This document shows positions 52,001-60,405 of a DNA stretch of 64,000 bases, piece by piece; the stretch's first letter is position 1, and the number at the start of each line of letters is the position of its first letter. A model generated the notes under the pieces. That model did no database searches, had not been told where the DNA came from, and saw only the letters and a list, made by a program, of their open reading frames with translations. The DNA comes from an uncultured SAR86 cluster bacterium (lineage in GTDB: Bacteria; Pseudomonadota; Gammaproteobacteria; Magnimaribacterales; AG-339-G14). Location: NCBI GenBank assembly GCA_902594855.1, contig CACJNS010000001.1, positions 168,696 to 232,695 of the forward strand, read 5' to 3'. The translations under genes and the position numbers were made by a program.

Positions 52001-52256
52001 ATTCACCACTATATTCGGATTATTGCCTCTAGCTAGTAGTATTGGTGTAGATTTTATTTCAAGAGAAATTGGTGTTGGCGGAAGAGTAGCTATTTACTGG
52101 CAACCCCTTGCCTTTGGTTTAGTTTGGGGCTTATCTTTTGCTACTATACTAACTCTCTTTGTGACCCCAGCATGGCTAATTTTGCCTTCGAGACTGAGGG
52201 AAATCTTTTCAAAATTTGAAATATTCAGTAAAAAAGTAAATGTCCAGCAACAATAA
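49071..52256 (+). CDS. RND-family efflux permease
   Basis: 1061 aa with the AcrB layout: twelve membrane helices and two large periplasmic loops. PNASEPDIDVPFVMVSTFYEG (near 30-50), EDVKGVQSYSRLDFSTVIVE and the second-half AGIVVNNNIVLVDTYNVL are recognisable. The proton-relay pair of AcrB TM4 (Asp407-Asp408) reads IDGAVVVIEF, so one Asp is Gly, and the TM10 Lys940 position reads Asn. It belongs to a divergent RND group with adaptor, and the substrate cannot be predicted. Its end overlaps xseB by 17 nt, an unusual neighbour. Confidence 0.93.
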   Translation: MKGLIDFFVDRYRTTLTMMFLVLTWGIFSYGQIPNASEPDIDVPFVMVSTFYEGVSPEDAERLISRPLEKRLLTVEDVKGVQSYSRLDFSTVIVEFPIDFDPDIAKTNVRDAVDEVAFKLPTDAEEPMVSNFNFSRFPIMRVNLVSNELSKRELNYIAKDLRSDVESIPLVLEANLAGVPEDLLVVEVDRTRLESFGITAQDFYNAISQNNRVIPAGLITTGTGTFAVKVPSIFEDVNDVRKIPLIKRGNAVIRIEDVAEIRRSYKDQETYAKVNGKNTVAIEVVKRTDANELDAVEAINKLLDKKKELYPPSLEIVITEDRTAWNTVMLEELMGNVVTALVLVMAVALATMGIRSSLMVGAAIPLCFFFGMIILNAYGTSFNFLVCFGILISLGMLIDGAVVVIEFADRKMAEGLDKTTAYKLAARRMFWPVIASNLTTLAAFFPLLFWDSLSGSFLRTLIVTVFAVLGGSLIYALLFTPAIGSLFGSIGNRSQESIQNTSKLENGDPTELPGITGAYARSLDFILSRPIQVLFFVILLVYTIFLLQARHGAGSTFFAEGEPTFVSVNVEARGNLNANEKLELIEQIEDELVQIPEIIKLSTFTGGNSAGDPRSRGSSDGIGGFMVELAFLEEDEITGGLNGYQVLDQIREISKEFPGLKFNVKREEGGPPIDAPIEIDISGQNSRVVYEATIALEEFMKSSIDGVDNVKTTIPVRKIEWAMDIDKEKASLFGVSTSEIGAAVQFVTNGLRLGEYRPEDVEDEVEIRVRYPESERRLDQLGELNIPTREGLMPLSSFVEVVPKLDVPSIRRVDGERAYTVTADYLENAVPSNVISQINTWIDENIEFNQISFNFGGEQEETEEATAFFATAGMISIFLMAMLLVTQLNSFYQAFVIVFAIVLSTAGVQLGLLVTQSLTSVLFTGLSVVALAGIVVNNNIVLVDTYNVLKRNSINLKEKDILIRSCAQRLRPVFLTSFTTIFGLLPLASSIGVDFISREIGVGGRVAIYWQPLAFGLVWGLSFATILTLFVTPAWLILPSRLREIFSKFEIFSKKVNVQQQ

Positions 52257-52482
52257 AAAAAAATCACTCAATTTTGAATCTACTCTCAGTGAAATAGAGA
52301 AAATTATCGAGAGCTTAGAAGAAGGAAACTTATCTTTAGAAGATTCAATAGAAGCTTATGAAAAAGGCATTTCTTTAACTAAAGCTTGTCAAAAGATGCT
52401 CTCGGATGCAGAACTGAAAATTAAAAAATTATCCTCTAAAGAAGGAGAAGATGTTTCTTTTGAGGATATATCAAATGATTGA
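52240..52482 (+). CDS. xseB: Exodeoxyribonuclease VII small subunit
   Basis: 80 aa helical protein with the XseB pattern NFESTLSEIEKIIESLEEGN followed by LSLEDSIEAYEKGISLTKAC. With XseA it degrades single-stranded DNA. The xseB-ispA-dxs order is the standard gammaproteobacterial one. It overlaps the RND gene by 17 nt and ispA by 8 nt. Confidence 0.94.
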   Translation: MSSNNKKKSLNFESTLSEIEKIIESLEEGNLSLEDSIEAYEKGISLTKACQKMLSDAELKIKKLSSKEGEDVSFEDISND

Positions 52483-53368
52483 TGATTTATCTTTTCTAGA
52501 AAGAAATCAAAAAAGAATTGAAAAAGCTCTTAACAAAGCTTTACCTGCCAGAGATTTTTCAAACATTACAGAAGCAATTCATTATTCTGTTCTGGATGGT
52601 GGAAAAAGAATAAGGCCTCAACTGATATATCTAGTAGCTGATTCCCTTAATTTGGATCTAAAAGATGAAACCATTGATGCTATGGCAGCATCTGGAGAAC
52701 TTATTCACTGTTACTCTCTGATCCATGATGATCTGCCTGCTATGGATAACGATGATTTGAGAAGAGGTAAACCTTCTTGTCATATAAAATTTGGTGAGGC
52801 CTCAGCTATTCTTGCAGGTGATGCTATCCAACCTTTAGCATTGGAGATAATTACTGACATTAATGATCCTAATTTATCTGCTGAAACCAAAATTAAAATT
52901 ATTAGTATTTTTTCGAAGGCTTGTGGACCTTTTGGAATGGTAGAAGGTCAAAATAGAGATATCAAATCTGAAAATATTGATATCTCTCTTAAAGAATTGG
53001 ATATGATTCATGTTCTAAAGACAGGCAAATTAATTTCTGCCTGCGTTCATGCCACTTGTCTTTTAAAGGAAGATTTACCTGAGCATGATATGAAATCATT
53101 CATTAGGTTTGCAGAGTGCATTGGTTTAGCTTTTCAAATAAAGGATGATATTTTAGATTGCACGTCATCAACTGAAGACTTGGGCAAACCAGCGCATTCC
53201 GACGAAAATTTAAAGAAAAATACTTACCCGAAATTAATTGGAATTGAAAAATCCCATTCAAGAGCCCAATCCTTATGCAATGAAGCAATTCAGTGTTTAA
53301 AATCTCTCCCTTACAATACTGAAAAGCTAATTAAATTATCAAAATTCATAGTTGAGAGAACAAATTAA
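52475..53368 (+). CDS. ispA: Farnesyl/geranyl diphosphate synthase
   Basis: 297 aa from ATG 52475 (MIDDLSFLERN), which places GGKR at residues 42-45 as in E. coli IspA (43-46); the ATG at 52451 adds eight residues inside xseB. The first Asp-rich motif is LIHDDLPAMDNDDLRRGKPS, the second is FQIKDDILD. It builds C15 diphosphate for undecaprenyl and quinone chains. It overlaps xseB by 8 nt and precedes dxs by 6 nt. Confidence 0.95.
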   Translation: MIDDLSFLERNQKRIEKALNKALPARDFSNITEAIHYSVLDGGKRIRPQLIYLVADSLNLDLKDETIDAMAASGELIHCYSLIHDDLPAMDNDDLRRGKPSCHIKFGEASAILAGDAIQPLALEIITDINDPNLSAETKIKIISIFSKACGPFGMVEGQNRDIKSENIDISLKELDMIHVLKTGKLISACVHATCLLKEDLPEHDMKSFIRFAECIGLAFQIKDDILDCTSSTEDLGKPAHSDENLKKNTYPKLIGIEKSHSRAQSLCNEAIQCLKSLPYNTEKLIKLSKFIVERTN

Positions 53369-53374
53369 AATAGA

Positions 53375-55243
53375 GTGAAAGTATTTGATTCCATTCCAGA
53401 TAAATGTCCTGAAACTCCTTTACTAGATAGAGTAAATTCACCTTCAGACTTAAAACAGCTAGAGGAAAATCAATTGGAAGAGTTCTGTAACGAACTAAGA
53501 GAATTTCTTTTATACACAGTTGGACAGACGGGTGGACATTTCGGAGCTGGTTTGGGTGTTGTAGAGCTTACAGTTGCTCTTCATTATGTTTTCGATTCTC
53601 CCAAAGATAAGATAGTTTGGGATGTTGGTCATCAGACCTATCCTCATAAAATTATTACCGGTAGAAAAAGCTTAATGTCATCTATGAGACAAAAAGATGG
53701 TTTGCATCCCTTCCCCTCAAGAGAAGAAAGCATCTTTGACACTTTCGGCGTGGGTCATTCAAGCACTTCTATCAGCGCAGCTCTGGGTATGACAGTTGGT
53801 TCGAATGAAAAAGCTATAGCAGTTATAGGCGATGGGGCCCTAACAGCTGGGATGGCGTTTGAAGCTTTGAGCCATTCTGGGAATCTAAATAAAGACTTGT
53901 TGGTAATCCTTAACGATAACAATATGTCAATTTCGAAAAACATTGGTGGGTTATCTAATTACCTAGCAAGAATTTGGTCGAGTCGATGGTACACACAGAT
54001 AAGAGAAGGAGGAAAAATGGCGCTAAGATTGATTCCTTCTGCAAGAAAATTTGCTAGTAAAGCTGAAGAGCACATCAAAGGCATGGTTGCACCAGGAACT
54101 TTATTCGAAGAATTTGGCTTTAATTATGTCGGCCCTATGGATGGGCATAACGTCAAGGAAATAATTAGAACTTTAAGAAATTTAAACGATACCTCAGGTC
54201 CTAAACTTCTTCATCTAATTACTAAAAAAGGAAAAGGATTTAAACCTGCAGAGGTTGATCCAATTGGATTCCATGCGATCACAAAAATGGAAAATCCAAA
54301 CGCATCAAAGAATAAAAATGTAGGTATGAAATATTCAGATGTCTTTGGTTCTTGGCTAACTTCAAAAGCAAATGTTGATCCTTCCCTTATTGCAATTACT
54401 CCTGCTATGAAAGAAGGTTCGGGGATGGTTGAATTTGCGGATAAATTCCCATCACGTTTCTACGATGTAGCAATCGCCGAACAACATGCTATGACTTTTG
54501 CTGCCGGACTTGCCTGCGAAGGGAAAAAGCCTATTCTAGCCATATACTCTACCTTCTTACAAAGAGCATATGATCAATTAATTCATGATGTAGCAATTCA
54601 AAACCTTGATCTCTTGATTGCCATAGATAGAGCTGGATTAGTTGGCGAAGATGGGGCAACGCATTCTGGCATATTTGATTTATCTTTCATGAGATGTATT
54701 CCAAACTTGATCATTATGACGCCCTCCTCTGAAGAAGAATGTTGGAGGTTATTGGAAACTGGTTATAAATTTGAAGGCCCAGCTGCAGTTAGATATCCCA
54801 AAGGCTATGGATTAGGAACAGACCTTCCAACTGAATTTGAAGAAATTGAGATTGGAAAATCTAAAGAAATTAAATTTTCTGAGACAAATAAAATTTCTAT
54901 CTTAAGTTTCGGTTCTATGTTGTCTCTCTCAGATGATATAAGTAAAGATTTGGATGCAAATTTAATTGATATGAGATTCGTCAAACCAATAGATACTTCT
55001 TGCATAATCAAGTGTGCAAATCATTCTGAGCTGATCGTGACTCTTGAAGATAATGTTGTTGCTGGGGGCGCCGGTTCAGCCATCAATGAATTTATTGCAG
55101 AAGAAAATATTAAAGTTAAAACAATTAATTTTGGAATTTCTGATCATTTCCCATCAATCGGAGGGATATCTGAACAGAGAAAAGACTATCAATTAGACAA
55201 GGATAAAATAGTAAAGAAAATTAAAGAGAGATTAAGTAAGTAA
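53375..55243 (+). CDS. dxs: 1-deoxy-D-xylulose-5-phosphate synthase
   Basis: 622 aa ThDP enzyme, first step of the MEP isoprenoid pathway. Blocks are YTVGQTGGHFGAGLGVVELT, VWDVGHQTYPHKIITGR, VIGDGALTAGMAFEALSHSG with NDNNMSIS (ThDP/Mg site), and YDVAIAEQHAMTFAAGLA. The start is GTG at 53375; no in-frame ATG sits nearby. Its 3' end overlaps convergent pgpA by 12 nt. Confidence 0.97.
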   Translation: MKVFDSIPDKCPETPLLDRVNSPSDLKQLEENQLEEFCNELREFLLYTVGQTGGHFGAGLGVVELTVALHYVFDSPKDKIVWDVGHQTYPHKIITGRKSLMSSMRQKDGLHPFPSREESIFDTFGVGHSSTSISAALGMTVGSNEKAIAVIGDGALTAGMAFEALSHSGNLNKDLLVILNDNNMSISKNIGGLSNYLARIWSSRWYTQIREGGKMALRLIPSARKFASKAEEHIKGMVAPGTLFEEFGFNYVGPMDGHNVKEIIRTLRNLNDTSGPKLLHLITKKGKGFKPAEVDPIGFHAITKMENPNASKNKNVGMKYSDVFGSWLTSKANVDPSLIAITPAMKEGSGMVEFADKFPSRFYDVAIAEQHAMTFAAGLACEGKKPILAIYSTFLQRAYDQLIHDVAIQNLDLLIAIDRAGLVGEDGATHSGIFDLSFMRCIPNLIIMTPSSEEECWRLLETGYKFEGPAAVRYPKGYGLGTDLPTEFEEIEIGKSKEIKFSETNKISILSFGSMLSLSDDISKDLDANLIDMRFVKPIDTSCIIKCANHSELIVTLEDNVVAGGAGSAINEFIAEENIKVKTINFGISDHFPSIGGISEQRKDYQLDKDKIVKKIKERLSK

Positions 55244-55723
55244 TAAATAAAAACAAACAAACACAAGAAAACTCAAAAATCCTGCAATTAGATCATCAAA
55301 AAAAACTCCAAATCCATTTTTTAAATTTTGGTCTACGTAAGAAATAGGCCAGGGCTTGGCTATGTCAAAAGCTCTAAAAAGTGCAAAACCTATAAGATAA
55401 AAAAAGATTCCATCTGAAATCATACTCACCATGAATAAGGTGAGCAGCATTCCGCCCATTTCATCAGAAACTATTCTTGAGTCATCCTTTATATCTGCAT
55501 CTCTAGAAGCAACTATGCATGAAATCAAAAATATTATTAACAAGGAAGTAATGAAAAAAAATAGATGCAAGAGATCATCGATAAAAGTCTCTGCAACAAT
55601 AAATAAAATTAAGGCGAGAGTGGATCCCCAAGTTCCTGGAGCAATTCTAATTAGTCCTGAACCAAAACCTATAGCAATTAAGTGGAAAATGTTCTTTGTA
55701 TTAGGAAAATTATTTTTTTCCAT
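55232..55723 (-). CDS. pgpA: Phosphatidylglycerophosphatase A
   Basis: 163 aa from ATG 55723 (MEKNNFPNTKNIFHLIAIGF), overlapping thiL by 14 nt; the longer reading from 55807 would overlap by 98 nt and adds non-homologous sequence. Blocks are IGFGSGLIRIAPGTWGS, IVSDEMGGMLLTLF, FALFRAFDIAKPWPISYVDQ and FGVFFDDLIAGF. It dephosphorylates phosphatidylglycerophosphate to phosphatidylglycerol, completing the step begun by PgsA. thiL-pgpA pairing is conserved. Confidence 0.93.
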   Translation of the reverse strand: MEKNNFPNTKNIFHLIAIGFGSGLIRIAPGTWGSTLALILFIVAETFIDDLLHLFFFITSLLIIFLISCIVASRDADIKDDSRIVSDEMGGMLLTLFMVSMISDGIFFYLIGFALFRAFDIAKPWPISYVDQNLKNGFGVFFDDLIAGFLSFLVFVCFYLLLT

Positions 55724-56657
55724 GGTTCCAACCCTTCTTTCTTGGAAATAGTACTTCGTCATTATCGAGAAGATATCTAATTCGACTATTTTTTTTAGTT
55801 TGTCCAAGCAAGGAAATGTTAATTCCGGAGTTATCAGAAAGTTTCATAATTTTCTTATGATATTTTTTATCAGCAGTGAAAATTAATTCGAGGTCATCAC
55901 CAAATGTAAAATCTTCGAGAGATGACTTGTCAATTCTAGGAATCTTATCTAGATTGATTACTGCTCCTTGATTGCTGGGAATTAGAATTTTCTCCAAATC
56001 TGCAATAAATCCATCTGAAACATCAATGCATGATGAAGCAAACTGTGAAATGGAATTGGAAATTTCTAATCTCAGCTTAGGAAAAATAAATCTTTTGACA
56101 TTTTTCTTTCTGTAAATATTTTTATTACAATTTTCTTTAATTTCCTCTAAACCTTTTCTGGCAAGTCCCAATTCTCCGGTTAGATAAATATATTGATTAT
56201 GTTTGGCGCCAGATCTCGAAAGATGACTGTTTTTCTTTGTTTCTCCAGATACCGAGACAGTAACGGACTTCTGACTTGTTTTTATTAAATCGCCACCAAT
56301 TAAAGGAACCCTTAATAAGTTTGATACTTTATTTAAGCCCCTTGAGAAGTCATTTATGAATTTCTCATCAAAATCACATGCCAGAGCAACACTAAACCAA
56401 AGAGGTCTAGCTCCCATAGCCGATATGTCGCTAAAAGAACGAAGCACTGATCTTGTTGCTATAAATTCGGGAGGTAAAGTTTTAGGAAAATGAATTCCTT
56501 CATAATTTTGATCAACCGAGTAACAAAGATTATTTGTGCTCTTGAAAATAGCTGAATCATCACCGGAACCTAGAATAAAATTTTTTTTAGATAAAAATTC
56601 TGATCCAATATTTTTAAAATATTTTTCAATTAAAAAAAATTCGTCTATCTGTGACAT
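55710..56657 (-). CDS. thiL: Thiamine-monophosphate kinase
   Basis: 315 aa. It phosphorylates thiamine phosphate to ThDP, needed by Dxs and the ThDP enzyme here. FILGSGDDSAIF, SDISAMGARPLWFSVALA, PLIGGDLIKTS and CIDVSDGFIADL are family motifs. The start MSQIDEFFLIEKYF lines up with E. coli ThiL (MACGEFSLIARYF), so ATG 56657 is well supported. That ATG lies in the loop of the thiolase terminator, and codons 3-9 form the hairpin arm and T-tract. No ribosome-binding site is visible. Confidence 0.95.
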   Translation of the reverse strand: MSQIDEFFLIEKYFKNIGSEFLSKKNFILGSGDDSAIFKSTNNLCYSVDQNYEGIHFPKTLPPEFIATRSVLRSFSDISAMGARPLWFSVALACDFDEKFINDFSRGLNKVSNLLRVPLIGGDLIKTSQKSVTVSVSGETKKNSHLSRSGAKHNQYIYLTGELGLARKGLEEIKENCNKNIYRKKNVKRFIFPKLRLEISNSISQFASSCIDVSDGFIADLEKILIPSNQGAVINLDKIPRIDKSSLEDFTFGDDLELIFTADKKYHKKIMKLSDNSGINISLLGQTKKNSRIRYLLDNDEVLFPRKKGWNHGKK

Positions 56658-56675
56658 TTACAGATAGACGAATTT
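56632..56675 (-). terminator. Intrinsic terminator of the thiolase gene, overlapping thiL start
   Basis: A perfect 16-bp inverted repeat (arms 56660-56675 and 56637-56652, 7-nt loop 56653-56659) begins 11 nt after the thiolase stop at 56686. On the minus strand it is followed by an unbroken run of eight T (56639-56632). The stem holds five G-C pairs. The thiL ATG (56657-56655) is inside the loop. On the plus strand the repeat is followed by a broken T-rich stretch, so weak termination that way is possible. Confidence 0.85.
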
Positions 56676-56685
56676 AACTTTTTTA

Positions 56686-57879
56686 TTAAGAATTGTAGGC
56701 TTCAAATAGACCAGTAGCACCCATTCCGCCACCAACACACATAGTGACAATACCGTATTTGCCGCCTCGTCTGTTTAATTCCCTAGCGACATGTCCTACC
56801 TGTCTAGAACCAGTCATTCCAAAGGGGTGACCAATAGAGATAGAACCACCATTTACGTTGAGCTTTTCAGTAGGTAATCCAAGTGTATCTCTTATATATA
56901 CTACTTGAGAGGCAAAAGCTTCATTAAGTTCCCATAAGTCAATATCATCGATAGATAGATTGGCTGATTTCAACAGCTTAGGTATTGAATAAACTGGGCC
57001 AATTCCCATTTCATCTGGTTGACAACCTACAACGGTAAACCCTCTGAAATAAAGTTTAGGTTCCAATCCAAGTTCCTTAGCCTTATCTTCGCTCATGACT
57101 AAAGTAACAGATGCGCCATCAGATAACTGAGATGAATTACCAGCTGTAACAGAGCCGTTTTCAGGATCAAAAACGGGCTTTAAAGATGAAAGACCTTCAA
57201 TAGTAGTTTCTGGTCTATTGCAATCGTCCCTGTCTACAGTAACTTCTACATCTTTCTCTTCACCAGTTTCCTTGTTGACGAGTTTCATCACTGTATCCAT
57301 TGGAATAATTTCATCATCATAAAAACCGGCTTCCTGAGCTGCAGCAGTTCTTTGCTGGCTGGATAAAGCATACTCATCTTGAGCTTCCCTAGTAACATTG
57401 TATCTTTTTGCTACGCACTCAGCTGTCTGACCCATGGCATGATAAATCCCTGGCACGTCCTCAGCTAACTGCTCGTTTACATACATATGCATGTTAGTTT
57501 GGCCTTGAGTAGTACTTATTGATTCTACTCCTCCTGCCATGATGCAGTCTGAAAAACCACTGGCAACCTGGTTAGCAGCCATTGCAACAGTTTGTAAACC
57601 TGATGAACAGTATCTGTTAACTGTTGTTCCACCAACTTCAATTGGAAGATTTGATAATACTGCGACATTCCTTGCTATGTTATGACCTTGGGCACCTTCA
57701 GGCGCTCCGCATCCTAAAATCATATCTTCTACCATTTCAGGTTTCAGTGATGGATTTCTTTCTAAAAGCGCATTCACTAAGTGAGCAGTCATATTGTCAG
57801 CTCTTGTTTGGTTGAACCCCCCTCTGAAGGACTTTGCTAAACCAGTCCTTACACTATCAACGATTACTACGTTTCTCAT
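56686..57879 (-). CDS. Thiolase (acetyl-CoA acetyltransferase / acyl-CoA thiolase)
   Basis: 397 aa. The acyl-accepting Cys is in VNRYCSSGLQTVAMAANQVA (about residue 89), the His in GGSISIGHPFGMTGSRQVGH and the second Cys in VTMCVGGGMGATGLFEA. It acts in fatty-acid beta-oxidation or makes acetoacetyl-CoA; length fits either. It stands alone between nth (divergent) and a terminator. It has a canonical AAGGAG ribosome-binding site, suggesting strong expression. FadA-type and AtoB/PhaA-type functions cannot be separated here. Confidence 0.93.
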   Translation of the reverse strand: MRNVVIVDSVRTGLAKSFRGGFNQTRADNMTAHLVNALLERNPSLKPEMVEDMILGCGAPEGAQGHNIARNVAVLSNLPIEVGGTTVNRYCSSGLQTVAMAANQVASGFSDCIMAGGVESISTTQGQTNMHMYVNEQLAEDVPGIYHAMGQTAECVAKRYNVTREAQDEYALSSQQRTAAAQEAGFYDDEIIPMDTVMKLVNKETGEEKDVEVTVDRDDCNRPETTIEGLSSLKPVFDPENGSVTAGNSSQLSDGASVTLVMSEDKAKELGLEPKLYFRGFTVVGCQPDEMGIGPVYSIPKLLKSANLSIDDIDLWELNEAFASQVVYIRDTLGLPTEKLNVNGGSISIGHPFGMTGSRQVGHVARELNRRGGKYGIVTMCVGGGMGATGLFEAYNS

Positions 57880-57884
57880 AAATT

Positions 57885-57890
57885 CTCCTT
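57885..57890 (-). promoter_or_regulatory. Strong Shine-Dalgarno site of the thiolase gene
   Basis: AAGGAG lies 5 nt before ATG 57879 on the minus strand. It is the best-formed ribosome-binding site in the window and marks the thiolase as an efficiently translated single gene. Confidence 0.75.
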
Positions 57891-58003
57891 AAATTAATTG
57901 AACCGTAAAATAAAACAAATATAAATTTTACTTATTTTTATTTGACGAAAGCATATACTAATCTAGTTTTTAAGAAAGTATAAGTAATTCTTCCTGCAAA
58001 TTT

Positions 58004-58657
58004 ATGAATAGAAAACAAAGGGCTGTTTTTATTGCTAATAGGTTGCAAGAAATGTATCCCAATCCAAAAGTACCTTTAAATCATAAAAATTCATTTACTC
58101 TTCTGATAGCCGTCTTATTAAGCGCTCAATGCACTGATGAAAGGGTCAATATCGTAACTAAAGAACTTTTTAATGTTGCTTCTTCCCCCGAAGAGATGCT
58201 CTCTCTTGGTCATGACAAGATATACAGCTACATAAAAAGTTGCGGGCTTGCACCTAAAAAAACTAAGGCGATAGTTGAAACCTCAGAAATATTAATAGAT
58301 CAACACAACTCTAAAGTTCCAAAAGATATAAAGGCATTAGAAGATCTACCAGGGGTTGGGCACAAGACTGCATCTGTGGTCTTAAATCAAGCTTTTGGAA
58401 TAGAAACATTTCCAGTAGATACTCACATTCATAGATTGGCGCAAAGGTGGGGTCTAACAAATGGAAAATCCGTAGTCCAAACTGAAAAAGATTTGAAAAA
58501 TCTCTTTGATAAATCACTTTGGGGAAAATTGCATATACAAATTATTTTGTATGGAAGACAATTCTGCACTGCCAGAGGGTGCGATGGAACCATATGTTTC
58601 ATGTGTACCGAATTATTTCCAAAAAGAAAGAAGAAGGTTATAACCAATAAAGCTTAG
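58004..58657 (+). CDS. nth: Endonuclease III
   Basis: 217 aa base-excision glycosylase/AP lyase for oxidised pyrimidines. The HhH motif and catalytic Lys are in LEDLPGVGHKTASVVLNQAF and the Asp in FPVDTHIHRLAQRWGLTN. LIAVLLSAQCTDERVN is the family N-terminal block. The C-terminal iron-sulfur loop is atypical: cysteines occur as FCTARGCDGTICFMC (spacing 4, 4, 2) and the last position is not Cys, unlike the usual C-x6-C-x2-C-x5-C. A 124-nt divergent gap separates it from the thiolase. Confidence 0.94.
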   Translation: MNRKQRAVFIANRLQEMYPNPKVPLNHKNSFTLLIAVLLSAQCTDERVNIVTKELFNVASSPEEMLSLGHDKIYSYIKSCGLAPKKTKAIVETSEILIDQHNSKVPKDIKALEDLPGVGHKTASVVLNQAFGIETFPVDTHIHRLAQRWGLTNGKSVVQTEKDLKNLFDKSLWGKLHIQIILYGRQFCTARGCDGTICFMCTELFPKRKKKVITNKA

Positions 58658-58687
58658 AAAATATGCTGTAGAAGTTATAATTCCCTC

Positions 58688-59956
58688 ATGTATACAGAAA
58701 ATTTGTCTATTCAATCTTTTGATGAAGAACTTTGGAGTTCTTTGGAAAATGAAAAAAAACGTCAAGAAGAACACATAGAACTTATAGCCTCTGAAAATTA
58801 TACTTCGCCAAGAGTCTTAGAAGCCCAAGGTTCAGTTCTTACGAATAAATATGCTGAAGGATATCCTGGGAAAAGATACTACGGAGGATGTGAATTTGTT
58901 GATGTAGCAGAACAGCTTGCTATTGATAGAGCAAAAGAATTATTTGGAGCTGATTATGCCAATGTACAACCTCATTCAGGGGCAAGTGCTAATGCAGCAG
59001 TTTTCTTAGCTTTATGTGACGCAGGAGATAAAGTGCTAGGAATGAGTCTTGATCAAGGAGGTCATTTAACGCATGGAGCTAAAGTAAATTTTTCTGGAAA
59101 AATTTATGAGTCATTCAGCTATGGTTTGGATGAAAGTGGAGACATCAATTACGATGAGGTGCAAGCTTTAGCTGAGGAACATAAACCCAAAGTTATTATC
59201 TCTGGGTTTAGTGCATTTTCTGGAATTATTAAATGGGATAGGTTCAGGGAAATAGCTGATTCGGTTGGAGCTTATTTACTGGCAGATATGTCACATGTAT
59301 CTGGATTAGTGGCTGCAGGTATTTATCCCTCGCCAGTACCTTATGCAGATGTTGTTACAACCACAACTCATAAGACGCTTGTAGGCCCTAGAGGTGGACT
59401 TATCCTTGCGAAAGAAAATGAGGATATTCACAAAAAATTAAATTCAGCGCTCTTTCCCGGTTCACAAGGAGGGCCTTTAATGCATGTCATCGCGGCAAAG
59501 GCAGTATGTTTCAAAGAAGCAATGGAGCCTGAATTCAAAGAGTATCAAAATCAAGTTCTTAAAAATGCGCAACACTTAAGCAAGAAAATAATAGATAAAG
59601 GGATAGATATTGTCTCAAATGGAACAAACAATCATATGTTTCTTGTCAATCTTGTTAGTAAAGATCTTACAGGAAAAGAAGTTGACAATGCGTTAGGTAG
59701 AGCGAACATAACTGTTAATAAGAATGCAGTACCAAATGATCCAAAATCTCCTTTTGTTACCTCGGGAATAAGAATAGGAACTCCAGCTGTTACAAGAAGA
59801 GGCTTTAAAGAAGATGAAATGGATATTCTTTCAGATTGGATTTCTAATATAATTTTAGATGTGAAAAACGATAATTTAATAGAAAGCACAAAATCAGAGG
59901 TTAAGGATCTTTGTGCTGCCTTTCCCGTTTATGAATCATCTAAAATTAATCCATGA
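58688..59956 (+). CDS. glyA: Serine hydroxymethyltransferase
   Basis: 422 aa PLP enzyme interconverting serine and glycine with tetrahydrofolate. Blocks are [69 protein letters not shown] and the PLP lysine in [19 protein letters not shown] (about residue 228). glyA-nrdR overlap (ATGA) is a common arrangement. Confidence 0.98.
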   Translation: MYTENLSIQSFDEELWSSLENEKKRQEEHIELIASENYTSPRVLEAQGSVLTNKYAEGYPGKRYYGGCEFVDVAEQLAIDRAKELFGADYANVQPHSGASANAAVFLALCDAGDKVLGMSLDQGGHLTHGAKVNFSGKIYESFSYGLDESGDINYDEVQALAEEHKPKVIISGFSAFSGIIKWDRFREIADSVGAYLLADMSHVSGLVAAGIYPSPVPYADVVTTTTHKTLVGPRGGLILAKENEDIHKKLNSALFPGSQGGPLMHVIAAKAVCFKEAMEPEFKEYQNQVLKNAQHLSKKIIDKGIDIVSNGTNNHMFLVNLVSKDLTGKEVDNALGRANITVNKNAVPNDPKSPFVTSGIRIGTPAVTRRGFKEDEMDILSDWISNIILDVKNDNLIESTKSEVKDLCAAFPVYESSKINP

Positions 59957-60405
59957 AGTGCCCTTTTTGCTCATACGAAGAAAGCAAAGTGATTGATTCA
60001 AGGCTGGTTGCAGACAGCAGTCAAATCAGAAGACGAAGGGAATGTAATAAGTGTAATGAAAGGTGGACTACTTTTGAGCTAGCAGAACTCCTTATGCCCA
60101 AAATCGTTAAACAAGATAAGTCGAGAGTCCCTTTTGATGAAATTAAACTTAAAGAGGGTATTTCGCGTTCCTTAGAAAAAAGACCAGTAAGTGAAGAAGA
60201 CTTTGAAACGCTAATTGAGCAAATTAAAAGGGATATTAGAGGATTCGGTGAAAGAGAAGTTTCATCAAGAGTTATTGGCGAAACTGTTATGAAGCATTTA
60301 AGAAAAATTGATGAAGTAGCCTTTGTCAGATTTGCCTCTGTATACAGAAGCTTCCAAGATCCGCTTGAGTTTAGTGAGGAAGTAAAAAAACTTTCTAACG
60401 ATTAA
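59953..60405 (+). CDS. nrdR: Transcriptional repressor NrdR
   Basis: 150 aa. The zinc ribbon is [17 protein letters not shown] with [13 protein letters not shown], and the ATP-cone follows ([20 protein letters not shown]). It represses ribonucleotide reductase genes in response to ATP/dATP. It is joined to ribD by a TAATG overlap. Confidence 0.97.
   Translation: MKCPFCSYEESKVIDSRLVADSSQIRRRRECNKCNERWTTFELAELLMPKIVKQDKSRVPFDEIKLKEGISRSLEKRPVSEEDFETLIEQIKRDIRGFGEREVSSRVIGETVMKHLRKIDEVAFVRFASVYRSFQDPLEFSEEVKKLSND

Noticed and set aside
55724-55807. Longer pgpA start at 55807
   Set aside because: It would overlap thiL by 98 nt and adds 28 residues without similarity; ATG 55723 fits the family N-terminus.
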